Made by a program: the position numbers and the translations under genes. Below the pieces are notes generated by a model. The model did no database searches and was not told where the DNA came from. It was given only the letters and a program-made list of their open reading frames with translations. A stretch of 64,000 nt of DNA from contig NZ_JNZD01000004.1 in assembly GCF_000725495.1 (NCBI RefSeq), positions 124,001-188,000 on the forward strand, read 5' to 3'. The DNA comes from Streptomyces aureus (lineage in GTDB: Bacteria; Actinomycetota; Actinomycetes; Streptomycetales; Streptomycetaceae). Of the stretch, positions 31,089-38,527 are shown in pieces (the first letter of the stretch is position 1; each line of letters opens with the position of its first letter).

Positions 31089-31883
31089 ATGGACGAGGTC
31101 TTCAAGGCTCTGGCCGATCCGACCCGGCGCGCGCTGCTCGACTCGCTCAACGCCCGCAACGGACAGACACTGCGCCAACTGTGCGCCGGACTCGAGATGG
31201 CCAGGCAGTCGGTCAGCAAGCACCTCGCCGTCCTGGAGGAGGCCGGTCTCGTCAACAGCGTGCGGCAGGGACGGGAGAAGCTGCACTACCTCAACGCCGC
31301 GCCCGTCCACGAGATCGCCCAACGGTGGATCAGCCGCTACGACCGGCCCAGGGTCCAGGCCCTGGCGGACCTGAAACTCGCACTGGAGGAAATCCCGATG
31401 GACGCGCCGACCTTCGTCTACACCACCTACATCCGCACCACCCCGCAGAAGCTCTGGCAGGCGCTGACGGACCCGTCCTTCACCCGCCGCTACTGGGCGA
31501 CGGAGTTCACCACGGACTGGTCCGCCGGCTCGGAGATGATCTGGGACAACCACGGCGTGAAGATCACCGACCCCGAGCAGGTCGTACTGGAGGCCGACCC
31601 GTACAGCCGGCTCTCCTACACCTGGCACAGCATGACCCCGGAGCTCGCCAAGCGGTTCGACTGGGACGAGGAGATGCTCGCCAAGCTGTCCGGCGAGGCC
31701 CGTTCGAAGGTCACCTTCTCCATCGAGGAGTCCGCGTCGCAGGTCGTGAAGCTCACTGTCGTGCACGACGGCTTCGAGCCCGGATCGACCCTGGCGGAGA
31801 TGGTCGGCCACGGCTGGCCGAGCGTCGTGGCGAGCCTGAAGTCGCTTCTGGAGACCGGCGAACCGCTGCCGGAGGACGCGTGA
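31089..31883 (+). CDS. ArsR-type regulator fused to an SRPBCC (AHSA1) domain
   Basis: Residues 1-95 form an ArsR winged helix (FKALADPTRRALLDSLN, RQSVSKHLAVLEEAGLV, REKLHYLN) without the metal-binding ELCVCD motif. Residues 105-255 form an AHSA1/SRPBCC ligand-cavity domain (VYTTYIRTTPQKLWQALTDPSFTRRYW, MVGHGWPSVVASLKSLLETG). The 264-residue chain thus joins DNA binding to a hydrophobic-ligand fold, suggesting a one-component sensor. GGAGG precedes ATG 31089, and two perfect palindromes lie in the promoter. At 55414-56282 the same two domains occur as separate genes in one operon. Confidence 0.92.
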   Translation: MDEVFKALADPTRRALLDSLNARNGQTLRQLCAGLEMARQSVSKHLAVLEEAGLVNSVRQGREKLHYLNAAPVHEIAQRWISRYDRPRVQALADLKLALEEIPMDAPTFVYTTYIRTTPQKLWQALTDPSFTRRYWATEFTTDWSAGSEMIWDNHGVKITDPEQVVLEADPYSRLSYTWHSMTPELAKRFDWDEEMLAKLSGEARSKVTFSIEESASQVVKLTVVHDGFEPGSTLAEMVGHGWPSVVASLKSLLETGEPLPEDA

Positions 31884-32071
31884 CCTTCCCGGTCCGGGCT
31901 CACCGATGCCGCAGGCAGGCAAGGTGACCCGGCCCGCACGCGCCGTCAGGAGAGGCTGCGCCTCGACGACGCTCACGACTCGGCAGGACCGGTATCGATC
32001 TGTCCGCCGGACGCCACCCTGACACCCTCCCCGCACTGCCGCCCGCGCGGAACCAGGGCACATTGGCACAT

Positions 32072-32443
32072 ATGCCCCTCTCCTTGCATCACATCGTCAT
32101 CGACGCGCACGACCTCCCCTCACTGGCCCGGTTCTGGGCCGGGGTACTGGGGTGGCGGATCCTCTCCGAAAGGGAGCGGGAAGTCGTGATCGGGCCGGAC
32201 GAGACGGCGCCGGTGGGCATCTGCTTCATGCCGGTGACGGACGGCAAGGTCGTCAAGAACCGTCTGCACCTCGATCTGACCTCGGCGGCCGAGGACCGGG
32301 AGGCGGAGATCGAGCGGATCCTGGCGCTCGGGGCCCGCAGGGCGGACGTGGGGCAGAGCGGCGAGGAGTCGTGGACCGTGCTCGCCGATCCGGAGGGGAA
32401 CGAGTTCTGCGTCGTACGCCCGAAGGCGACCCTCGTCGGCTGA
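32072..32443 (+). CDS. VOC (glyoxalase/bleomycin resistance) family protein
   Basis: The 123-residue protein opens with LHHIVIDAHDLPSLARFWAGVLGWR and ends with DPEGNEFCVV, the classic VOC half-repeats. Metal-ligand His and Glu positions (HHIVID, NEFCVV) are kept. Members are glyoxalases, dioxygenases or drug-sequestering proteins, and the substrate is unknown. ATG 32072 is preferred; a TTG at 32063 nearer the AGGG site is possible. It may be a separate unit from the ArsR-SRPBCC gene 189 nt upstream. Confidence 0.85.
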   Translation: MPLSLHHIVIDAHDLPSLARFWAGVLGWRILSEREREVVIGPDETAPVGICFMPVTDGKVVKNRLHLDLTSAAEDREAEIERILALGARRADVGQSGEESWTVLADPEGNEFCVVRPKATLVG

Positions 32444-32574
32444 GACCTTCCGCGCCGGTCGGGGCGCGGGGCACCGGCGGACCGGCCCGCACCCGCACCC
32501 CTTCAGGGACCAGGTATCCGTCCCCCGCCGCCGCCCCGCCCGGCGGCGATCCCCCCAAGCCAGGGCGTGTCCGT

Positions 32575-33255
32575 TCAGCCGGCTACCACGGGAGGTGTGA
32601 GCCCGAGCTGGTGCTCGGTGCGGTCGAGCCAGTCGCGGTACCAGGACGCGAAGTCATGGACGGTCGGCCCGATTCCCTCGTCCGCCGCCCTCATGTCCTC
32701 CCACACGGCACCCCGGTGCGGCCCCGTCATCACCAGGAGCGACGCATAGCCGCACCCCTTCTGGGTGAGGAACACCGCGCCCGCCTCCTGAGCGTCCTCC
32801 AGCTCGTCGCGCCGCGCGACCCAGGCCGCGCAGGCGCGGCGGAACTCCTCCTCGGAGGCGAAGGCGTCCTGCCGGGGCACGTGCGTCTCGTGGACGTCGA
32901 GCTGCCCCTGCAGCGCCTCGGCGGCGAACGGGGCTCGGGCGATCGCGGCGGTGGTCGGCTGGGCAGGGTAGGTGAGTCCCGGTCCGCACCACGTCCACCC
33001 GCCGTCGACCAGGACGGGTGTCATCAGGCCGTACTCGGGACCGGCTCCCCCTCCTCCGACGAGCAGCAGAAAGCTCCGGTATTCCTCGGGCAGGCCGAGA
33101 CCCAAGTCCGCCTCCAGCGACCTGAGCTGGTCCTCGCTCATGACGCGACCGAGCCGGAACCCGTGCCCCTGCGCCCCGAACACCTTGTCCGCCCCCGGGC
33201 GTCGGCCCAGACGAAGCACCCGGTCCCGGACTCCCGCCCACATGTCCTCACTCAT
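32575..33255 (-). CDS. SMI1/KNR4 family protein
   Basis: The 226-residue protein has the SMI1/KNR4 pattern: an early helix (MSEDQLRSLEADLGLGLPEEYRSFLLLVGGGGAGP) and a later SLLVMTGPHRGAVWEDMRA block and DFASWYRDWLD. Bacterial members are often immunity proteins against contact-dependent or polymorphic toxins; others are housekeeping. No toxin gene is adjacent, so an orphan immunity or regulatory role is possible. It lacks a ribosome site, and TAGCGT sits 6 nt before the ATG. Confidence 0.88.
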   Translation of the reverse strand: MSEDMWAGVRDRVLRLGRRPGADKVFGAQGHGFRLGRVMSEDQLRSLEADLGLGLPEEYRSFLLLVGGGGAGPEYGLMTPVLVDGGWTWCGPGLTYPAQPTTAAIARAPFAAEALQGQLDVHETHVPRQDAFASEEEFRRACAAWVARRDELEDAQEAGAVFLTQKGCGYASLLVMTGPHRGAVWEDMRAADEGIGPTVHDFASWYRDWLDRTEHQLGLTPPVVAG

Positions 33256-33261
33256 GGCCCC

Positions 33262-33267
33262 ACGCTA
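33262..33267 (-). promoter_or_regulatory. Candidate -10 (TAGCGT) of a leaderless promoter for the SMI1/KNR4 gene
   Basis: TAGCGT is 6 nt upstream of ATG 33255 on the minus strand; no Shine-Dalgarno sequence is present. Confidence 0.5.
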
Positions 33268-33548
33268 GTGAGCGGCCCCCCACGGGGACACGGGATTTTT
33301 CCGGCAGGGCGTCCGACCCGGATGAAGGCCGTTTCCCGGCCCCGCGGACACCTCGCTCCCTACTCCACGGCGGGAATCCGCTCCGGCCCGGACGACGGTG
33401 GACGCCCCCGAGCGCACGCCGACGACACGCACGCCGACGCGGGCCGGTCGCCGCACTGCCGCAACGCCCGGCCCGCGCCCCTGCCCCCGCCCCCCCGCCC
33501 CCGAGGTGCCTTACGGACCGTCACCCACTCCCGGGACGCACCTCACCA
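33268..33548. other. Intergenic stretch between two minus-strand genes
   Basis: No gene is seen in about 280 nt. It contains a C-rich tract (cccctgcccccgcccccccg, about 33478-33497) and no clear terminator hairpin. Confidence 0.4.
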
Positions 33549-34448
33549 TCACCCCGCCGATTCGGTGACGGGCTCGCGCTCCTCTTCCACCACTCCGCTC
33601 CCCCGGCGCTCCCGTACCTGCGCATAGGCCATGAGCCCGAACAGGATCGCCAGCAGGACGGCCGACGAGCCCGCCGTGCCGAGGTCGAGGCCGCCCTTCG
33701 CCACCGGCTTGGTCAGGAAGTCGCCCGCCGTGGCGCCCAGCGGGCGGGTGAGGACGAAGGCGATCCAGAACAGCAGCACGTTCGGCACGACGGGCGCCTT
33801 CATCAGGGCCACCAGCACGGCGAGCGCCCCGGTCACCAGCAGCGCGCCGCCCGCGTAGCCGAGGCCCGAGCTGTCGGAGAGGAAGTCGCCCATCGACGTA
33901 CCCAGGGTGTTGGAGACGAGGATCGCCGACCAGAACAGGGCCTCGCCCCGGAAGGTGACGATGTCGCGGATCTCGAACGTCATCCCGCTCGCCTTCCAGA
34001 CGGCGAAGATGACCAGCAGGACCGAGATCAGGATCGCGGCGCCGACCGGATAGCCGAGACCGAGCCCCTGCGGACCCCAGCCCAGGGAAGTCGCCCCGTT
34101 CGAGAGGTACTTGGCGCTGGCGTCCCGGTTCATGAAGTCGGACATCGTGGTGCCGGCCATGCTGGTCGACAGGATCACCGTCCAGTAGAGGAACGGGTGG
34201 TACCGACTGGACTTCAGCTGGACCACCAGTGTCACCACGAACAGCAGGAACAGCGCGATCGTGGTGAGGAAGTAGCCGAGCTTCAGGGTCTGTGCGAAGA
34301 GGTCGCCCGCCGTCTCGCCCAGGGTCGTCGCCGCGATCTTCATGATCCAGAACGCCAGCGTGACCTCGGGCAGCTTCTTCATCACCGACGTGGTCGTGTT
34401 CGACATGCTCGCCATGTCGAGGTCGGTGAGGACCTCCGGTTTCTTCAA
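33549..34448 (-). CDS. COG4705-like membrane protein with four internal repeats
   Basis: The 299-residue protein has about eight TM helices arranged as four repeats, each containing a related loop: LGETAGDLF, GTTMSDFMNRD, GTSMGDFLSD and GATAGDFLTKP. The conserved G-T-x-x-[GS]-D-F in each repeat suggests a pore or ion site built by pseudo-fourfold symmetry. The family is uncharacterised; some relatives sit with two-component systems. The TTG start at 34448 has GGAG 8 nt upstream, better than ATG 34415 or 34406. A large inverted repeat lies in its leader. Confidence 0.85.
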   Translation of the reverse strand: MKKPEVLTDLDMASMSNTTTSVMKKLPEVTLAFWIMKIAATTLGETAGDLFAQTLKLGYFLTTIALFLLFVVTLVVQLKSSRYHPFLYWTVILSTSMAGTTMSDFMNRDASAKYLSNGATSLGWGPQGLGLGYPVGAAILISVLLVIFAVWKASGMTFEIRDIVTFRGEALFWSAILVSNTLGTSMGDFLSDSSGLGYAGGALLVTGALAVLVALMKAPVVPNVLLFWIAFVLTRPLGATAGDFLTKPVAKGGLDLGTAGSSAVLLAILFGLMAYAQVRERRGSGVVEEEREPVTESAG

Positions 34449-34493
34449 GTCAATGGCTCCTGTCCGGTCGAAACGGCAAAGCGCCCGCCCCCG

Positions 34494-34547
34494 GATCGGG
34501 ACGAGCGCCCTGTGCGGCGGCCGCCTTCCGCGGCCGTCGTCCCGATC
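34494..34547 (-). promoter_or_regulatory. Leader hairpin, 11-bp outer stem with an inner G+C-rich stem
   Basis: gatcgggacga (34494-34504) pairs with tcgtcccgatc (34537-34547), enclosing gcggcggccgc..gcggccg which can form an inner stem. It is 46-100 nt upstream of the COG4705-like start, so it may be a regulatory leader. Confidence 0.55.
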
Positions 34548-34571
34548 TTGACGAACCCTGCCTGAACGGAT

Positions 34572-34588
34572 CCTGAAAGCCTTTCAGG
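34572..34588. promoter_or_regulatory. 8-bp palindrome CCTGAAAG-C-CTTTCAGG
   Basis: A perfect inverted repeat with related cctgaa half-sites just upstream (34560-34580) lies between the divergent COG4705-like and NTF2-like genes. It is a candidate binding site for an unidentified regulator. Confidence 0.5.
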
Positions 34589-34640
34589 CGCGGCCGACAC
34601 TCCCCGCACGGCCGCTCACCCCGCCCGGCGTCCCCGCTGT

Positions 34641-34646
34641 TACCGT
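34641..34646 (+). promoter_or_regulatory. Candidate -10 (TACCGT) of a leaderless promoter for the NTF2-like gene
   Basis: TACCGT is 7 nt upstream of ATG 34654, and there is no Shine-Dalgarno sequence. Confidence 0.45.
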
Positions 34647-34653
34647 CACCGCC

Positions 34654-35052
34654 ATGTCCAAGCACGCGATAGACACCGTGACCGCCGAGTTCTTCGGGGC
34701 CTTCGACAACCGGGGCGGCACGGCCGCCGACGTGGACCGGATCCGCGGACTGGTCCTGCCGCAGGGCGTGATCGTCAAGACGGGACCGGAGTTCACGGTC
34801 TACACCGTCGACGAGTTCATCGAGCCGCGCCGCCGGCTGCTGACCGACGGCCGGCTGGTCGAGTTCTCCGAGTGGGAGACCTCCGAGCGGACGGAGATCA
34901 CGGGCGATGTGGCGTCCCGGACCAGTGAGTACCGCAAGTCCGGGATCCTGGAGGGCGAGCCGTTCGAGGGCGGCGGGACCAAGACCATCCAGTTCGTCCG
35001 CACGGCACAGGGCTGGCTCATCTCGGCGGTCGCCTGGTACGACGAGCCCTGA
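34654..35052 (+). CDS. NTF2-like (DUF4440-type) protein
   Basis: The 132-residue protein has the NTF2-like order: helical N-terminus (AIDTVTAEFFGAFDNRGG), VYTVDEFIEPRRRLL, and C-terminal strands TKTIQFVRTAQGWLISAVAWYDEP. Such small cone-shaped proteins are enzymes or ligand binders; no catalytic pair is certain here. No ribosome site is seen and the mRNA may be leaderless. It is divergent from the COG4705-like membrane gene. Confidence 0.78.
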   Translation: MSKHAIDTVTAEFFGAFDNRGGTAADVDRIRGLVLPQGVIVKTGPEFTVYTVDEFIEPRRRLLTDGRLVEFSEWETSERTEITGDVASRTSEYRKSGILEGEPFEGGGTKTIQFVRTAQGWLISAVAWYDEP

Positions 35053-35104
35053 TTCCCCTCGTACCGCCCGCCGTGCACCACATGGGTCCGCCCCAGGCCG
35101 CAGC

Positions 35105-35470
35105 TCAGGCGTCGGCCGCGGCGAGCTCCGCGGGACACTCGACGACCTGCCCGCGAGATGCCGGCCGCCGTCCCGCGAGGCAGCAGCCCACGCAGCCGGG
35201 ATGACCGTCCCGGGCGGTGAGATCCCTGACCCGCCAGTCCCACTGGTCGGCCGGACGGGGACCGCTCGGCTTGCCCCAGCCCGCGAGGTGGAGCGTCCAG
35301 GTCACCGGCGGCGCGAGCACCAGCAGGGCCGCTCCCGCGAGCGCGAGCAGCGCGGACGTCGTGACCAGGGCGAGTCCGCACGCCCCGAAACCGAGGGTCG
35401 CGATGCCCGTCCCCGTCCAGCCGGCCACGGTGTGGCCCAGGTCCTGGTCGTCGTCACCATGGATGAACAT
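35105..35470 (-). CDS. Small two-TM membrane protein, HGxxPAAW-like
   Basis: The 121-residue protein begins MFIHGDDDQDLGHTVAGWTG, like the HG..HTxAAWTG start of a Streptomyces family of small membrane proteins. Two TM helices follow (about 21-42 and 44-62), then a soluble tail with a Cys cluster (HPGCVGCCLAGRR) near residue 91-103. The function is unknown; the tail may bind metal. GAGGAG lies 7 nt upstream of ATG 35470. It is divergent from the MarR gene. Confidence 0.75.
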   Translation of the reverse strand: MFIHGDDDQDLGHTVAGWTGTGIATLGFGACGLALVTTSALLALAGAALLVLAPPVTWTLHLAGWGKPSGPRPADQWDWRVRDLTARDGHPGCVGCCLAGRRPASRGQVVECPAELAAADA

Positions 35471-35545
35471 GATCCCGCTCCTCGAGAGCTGTGAAAATGG
35501 TGGGGCTGACCCCGTCGCGAGATCTCTTACCTCGCGAGCTAATTA

Positions 35546-35560
35546 TCTTAGATACTAAGA
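35546..35560. promoter_or_regulatory. MarR operator TCTTAG-ATA-CTAAGA
   Basis: A perfect 6-bp inverted repeat with a 3-nt centre in an A+T-rich island ends 6 nt before the MarR start codon and touches its AGAGGA ribosome site. Binding would block both transcription and translation start. Confidence 0.75.
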
Positions 35561-35566
35561 GGACTC

Positions 35567-36094
35567 GTGAGTGATCACAAGGCGCGCCCGGACGCGACGG
35601 CGGAACAGGCCCTGTTCGCCATGGACCGGATGATCGCCACCGCCCAGTTCGGGCAGCAGGACATCGCCCGCCGGATGGGGCTGAACGTCACGGACCTGAC
35701 CTGCCTGGGATTCCTCATGGAGGCCTCCGCCGCGGGCGAGTCGCTGGTCGCGGGAGACCTGGCGGAGCGGGCCCGGCTGACCACAGGAGCGGTCACGGGC
35801 GTCCTGAACCGGCTGGAGAAGGCCGGGTACATCCGGCGGACCACGGACCCGGGCGACCGCCGACGGGTCTACGTGGTGATGGAGGAGAACGCCCAGGCCC
35901 GGATCCTGGAGATCTACGGGCCCGTCTATCAGCGGCTGGGGTCCCTCTTCGGCGACTACGGGCCGGACGAGATCGCCGTACTGACGGACTGGTTCACCCG
36001 GGCCCGCATCCTGTTCGCAGAGGCACTGCACGAGATCCGGGAGGGAACGCCGGGCTCACCGGAGGGGGACGGAACCTCGTCCGGTCGAGGGTGA
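35567..36094 (+). CDS. MarR family transcriptional regulator
   Basis: The 175-residue regulator has a winged helix (about 55-110): LVAGDLAERARLTTGAVTGVLNRLEKAGYIRRTTDPGDRRRVYV, with the DxRxxR wing of MarR proteins. The GTG start at 35567 follows AGAGGA. A perfect inverted repeat covers that region, consistent with autoregulation, and may also control the divergent small membrane protein gene. The ligand is unknown; no efflux gene is adjacent. Confidence 0.93.
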   Translation: MSDHKARPDATAEQALFAMDRMIATAQFGQQDIARRMGLNVTDLTCLGFLMEASAAGESLVAGDLAERARLTTGAVTGVLNRLEKAGYIRRTTDPGDRRRVYVVMEENAQARILEIYGPVYQRLGSLFGDYGPDEIAVLTDWFTRARILFAEALHEIREGTPGSPEGDGTSSGRG

Positions 36095-36111
36095 GGTGGG
36101 GGCGAGGGAAC

Positions 36112-36139
36112 CGGGCCGCCACGCTCCGGCGACGGCCCG
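36112..36139. terminator. Weak hairpin between convergent genes
   Basis: A 7-bp stem (cgggccg / cggcccg) with a 14-nt loop lies between the MarR gene and a convergent small gene. Confidence 0.35.
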
Positions 36140-36154
36140 TCACACATCAGAGCT

Positions 36155-36445
36155 TCAGGAAGCGGTGACCGCCTCGGCGGCGCTGTTGGCGGCGGCCGCC
36201 TCGTCCTGTGCCAGACCGAGGAAGCGCTCGACGGTCTGGACCGGCATGTCGAGCCCCTCGGACGCCTCCAGCACGCCGCCGAAGACCTGCACCGCCTCGG
36301 TGACGGCCGTGGCCACCTCGACCTCCGCCTTACGGACCTTGGCCTCGGCCTTGTCCACGGTGTCGACGACCGCCAGCTGGCGGCGCTGCTTCTCCTGAAG
36401 TCGCTGCTTGCGCGACAGGGCCTTGTCGGGGTTCTGCACAGACAT
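36155..36445 (-). CDS. Small charged, predicted coiled-coil protein of unknown function
   Basis: The 96-residue protein has a basic first third (SRKQRLQEKQRRQ) and then a heptad-like helix (TVDKAEAKVRKAEVEVATAV), suggesting one long helix or coiled coil; the end is acidic and Ala-rich. It has no TM segment or signal peptide. I do not recognise the family. Start 36445 is supported by TATGAT, a near-consensus -10, 7 nt upstream and no Shine-Dalgarno sequence, which indicates a leaderless mRNA. Confidence 0.65.
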   Translation of the reverse strand: MSVQNPDKALSRKQRLQEKQRRQLAVVDTVDKAEAKVRKAEVEVATAVTEAVQVFGGVLEASEGLDMPVQTVERFLGLAQDEAAAANSAAEAVTAS

Positions 36446-36452
36446 GGCCAAG

Positions 36453-36458
36453 ATCATA
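36453..36458 (-). promoter_or_regulatory. Candidate -10 (TATGAT) of a leaderless promoter
   Basis: TATGAT is 7 nt upstream of ATG 36445 on the minus strand and is one base from the TATAAT consensus. Confidence 0.55.
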
Positions 36459-36612
36459 ATCAGCACCGCGCGCACCGCGAAATCGGCAACTCGCCCGCGC
36501 CAGATGGGCCTTCACCACGCGAGGACGACCCTCGGGTCCTCTCGCCGGATGACCGTCCCGCAGCGAACGTCATCAGGCTCCGCCCGTGCGTGTCCGGCTC
36601 CGGGGCCGGCCG

Positions 36613-37029
36613 TCAGGCCCCGCGCATGAGTTCCGCGTTGACGGCGTCGACCTTGGCGTACAGGGGACCGTCGGCGACGATGTCCGGGCCCCTCCCCCGG
36701 CGCCAGGGATCGACGTCGATCACCGTCACGAGGGCGTTGCCCAGTCCGACCACGACCCACCAGTCCCGCCCGTCCGCCCGCACCCGCCAGGTCGCCTTGA
36801 CCCACTTGCCGGTGTCCGTGCGCACCTCGGCCGAGACCAGGTCCCAGGTCCCCGGATCGAGAAGGAGCAACTCCTCCACGGGGGCTTCCCGTTGACGCAT
36901 CCGCTCGACGACGTGACCGCCCCGGGCCGTCAGCCGTACCGGATCGCGCAGGATGTGGCGGACTCGTACGAAGAGGGAGTCGGGACCGGACTGCACGTGG
37001 AACCGGGCGGTCTCGAAACGGGGCGACAC
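36613..37029 (-). CDS. Hypothetical protein
   Basis: The 138-residue soluble protein is rich in beta-type segments (RDWWVVVGLGNALVTVIDVDPW) and has no signal peptide or TM helix. I do not recognise a family. GTG 37029 has GAGGAG at 6-nt spacing, a good reason to accept it as a gene. It lies about 120 nt downstream of the MFS gene on the same strand and could be co-transcribed. Confidence 0.7.
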   Translation of the reverse strand: MSPRFETARFHVQSGPDSLFVRVRHILRDPVRLTARGGHVVERMRQREAPVEELLLLDPGTWDLVSAEVRTDTGKWVKATWRVRADGRDWWVVVGLGNALVTVIDVDPWRRGRGPDIVADGPLYAKVDAVNAELMRGA

Positions 37030-37146
37030 GGCGAACTCCTCTTGAAAAGACGTCGGGTGACCTGGTCCGCCGGGTCGTCGGAGGGGCCGGACCGCCGGAT
37101 GGTGCCGGTTCTCCGGTCGCCGGCGGTGTGGGCCCGGGGTCGGATC

Positions 37147-38337
37147 CTAATGGCCGGCCGGAGCCGGCCTGCGGAGCAGGTACACCCCCGCCCCGGCCAC
37201 CAGCACTGCCATGCAGGCGATGAACACCAGTCCCGCTCCCTCCAGGCCGATCGGGCCCACCAGGAGGCCCACTCCGATCACCGGGAGCGAGATGCCCGCG
37301 TAGGCGACCACGAACAGGGTGGAGATCACCGCCGCGCGCTGGTGTTCGGGCGAGGCCGCGGCCACGGTGGTGAGGGCGCCGCGGAACGCCAGGCCCTGGC
37401 CGCCTCCGCCGACGACCGCGCTCAGCACCACCAGGACCATCAGGTCCCAGTGCAGCGCGCCCGCGAGCAGGGCGAGACCGGCGAGAAGCGCGGCGCAGCC
37501 CAGGGGCAGGGACCGCCCCGCTCCGACGCGGCCGACGGCGAGCTGTCCCGCGGTCGAGGCGAAGAAGGCGAGGGCTACGACCAGGCCGCTCACGGCATGG
37601 TTGGTCACGTCCAGGGACTCGGCGAGGAACGCGGGGCTGACGGAGGTGAACACGCCGAACAGGGCGAAGCCCACGAACGCCGCGATCGCGGGTGAGGTGA
37701 ACACCGGCCGCACCTGAGGGGGCAGGCCGGGCCGTTGCGGTCGTACGGTGCTCAGCGGCCGGCGTTCGCGGACGGTCTCCGGGAGCCGCAGCACTACGAC
37801 GGCGGAGAGGGCCACCAGGGCGAGGTGGACGGCGAAGGGGAGGTACAGCGGCCAGGGGGCGTACTGCGCGAGGAGTCCCGCGATCAGCGGACCGCAGCCG
37901 AGGCCGCCCATGTTGGCGGCCGTCGCGACGAACGTGGCCCTGCCCGCGCCGCCCGGCGGTGCCAGTTCCATCACGTAGGCGGTGGCGGCCCCGGTGAACA
38001 GGCCCGCGGACAGGCCGGACAACAGCCGCCCGGCGTACAGCCAGCCGAGGCCGGTGGCGCACAGGAAACAGACCGCGCTCGCGGCCGCGAAGCCGAGGCC
38101 CCACAGGAGCACCGGGCGGCGGCCGATCGAGTCCGAGGCGTTGCCCGCGAGCAGCAGCACGCCCATGACCCCGAAGGCGTACACGGCGTAGACGACCGTG
38201 ACGGTCAGCTCGGAGAAGCCGAACTTCTGCCGGTAGAGGCCGTAGAGGGGGGTCGGCAGGGTGGTGCCGGCCATGCAGACGGCGAACACCGCCCCGCTGA
38301 GCAAACACTGGCGCCAGCCCTGGCGATCACCGTCCAT
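37147..38337 (-). CDS. MFS transporter
   Basis: The 396-residue protein has 12 TM helices with the MFS loop motif GNASDSIGRRPVL between helices 2 and 3 and PGGAGRATFVATAANMGGLGCGP in helices 4-5. The family expels drugs or metabolites by proton antiport. Start 38337 is preferred; TACTGT 7 nt upstream suggests a leaderless mRNA, and the longer frame (ATG 38400) adds a non-membrane stretch. It is downstream of the glycosidase gene on the same strand but separated by about 190 nt. Confidence 0.9.
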   Translation of the reverse strand: MDGDRQGWRQCLLSGAVFAVCMAGTTLPTPLYGLYRQKFGFSELTVTVVYAVYAFGVMGVLLLAGNASDSIGRRPVLLWGLGFAAASAVCFLCATGLGWLYAGRLLSGLSAGLFTGAATAYVMELAPPGGAGRATFVATAANMGGLGCGPLIAGLLAQYAPWPLYLPFAVHLALVALSAVVVLRLPETVRERRPLSTVRPQRPGLPPQVRPVFTSPAIAAFVGFALFGVFTSVSPAFLAESLDVTNHAVSGLVVALAFFASTAGQLAVGRVGAGRSLPLGCAALLAGLALLAGALHWDLMVLVVLSAVVGGGGQGLAFRGALTTVAAASPEHQRAAVISTLFVVAYAGISLPVIGVGLLVGPIGLEGAGLVFIACMAVLVAGAGVYLLRRPAPAGH

Positions 38338-38344
38338 GGCGCCG

Positions 38345-38350
38345 ACAGTA
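38345..38350 (-). promoter_or_regulatory. Candidate -10 (TACTGT) of a leaderless promoter for the MFS gene
   Basis: TACTGT is 7 nt upstream of ATG 38337 on the minus strand, with no Shine-Dalgarno sequence. Confidence 0.45.
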
Positions 38351-38527
38351 ACGTCGTGGGCGGTCGTCGTCCGGCCCGACGTGCCGCCGTACGGCGCCAT
38401 GGGCAGCGGGCAAGGGCGCGGTCCGCCCTCCCGTCGCGGGGAGGGCGGACCGCGCCGACGGCCCGTCGGGGAGCCGGGACGAGGCGCACCGGGTGGTGCG
38501 GGGAGGCGTGTGCCGGGTGCCTCGTCG

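Noticed and set aside
36512..38308. Minus-strand 598-codon frame over the MFS gene
   Set aside because: It is a shadow frame; the true MFS frame has 12 TM helices and MFS motifs.
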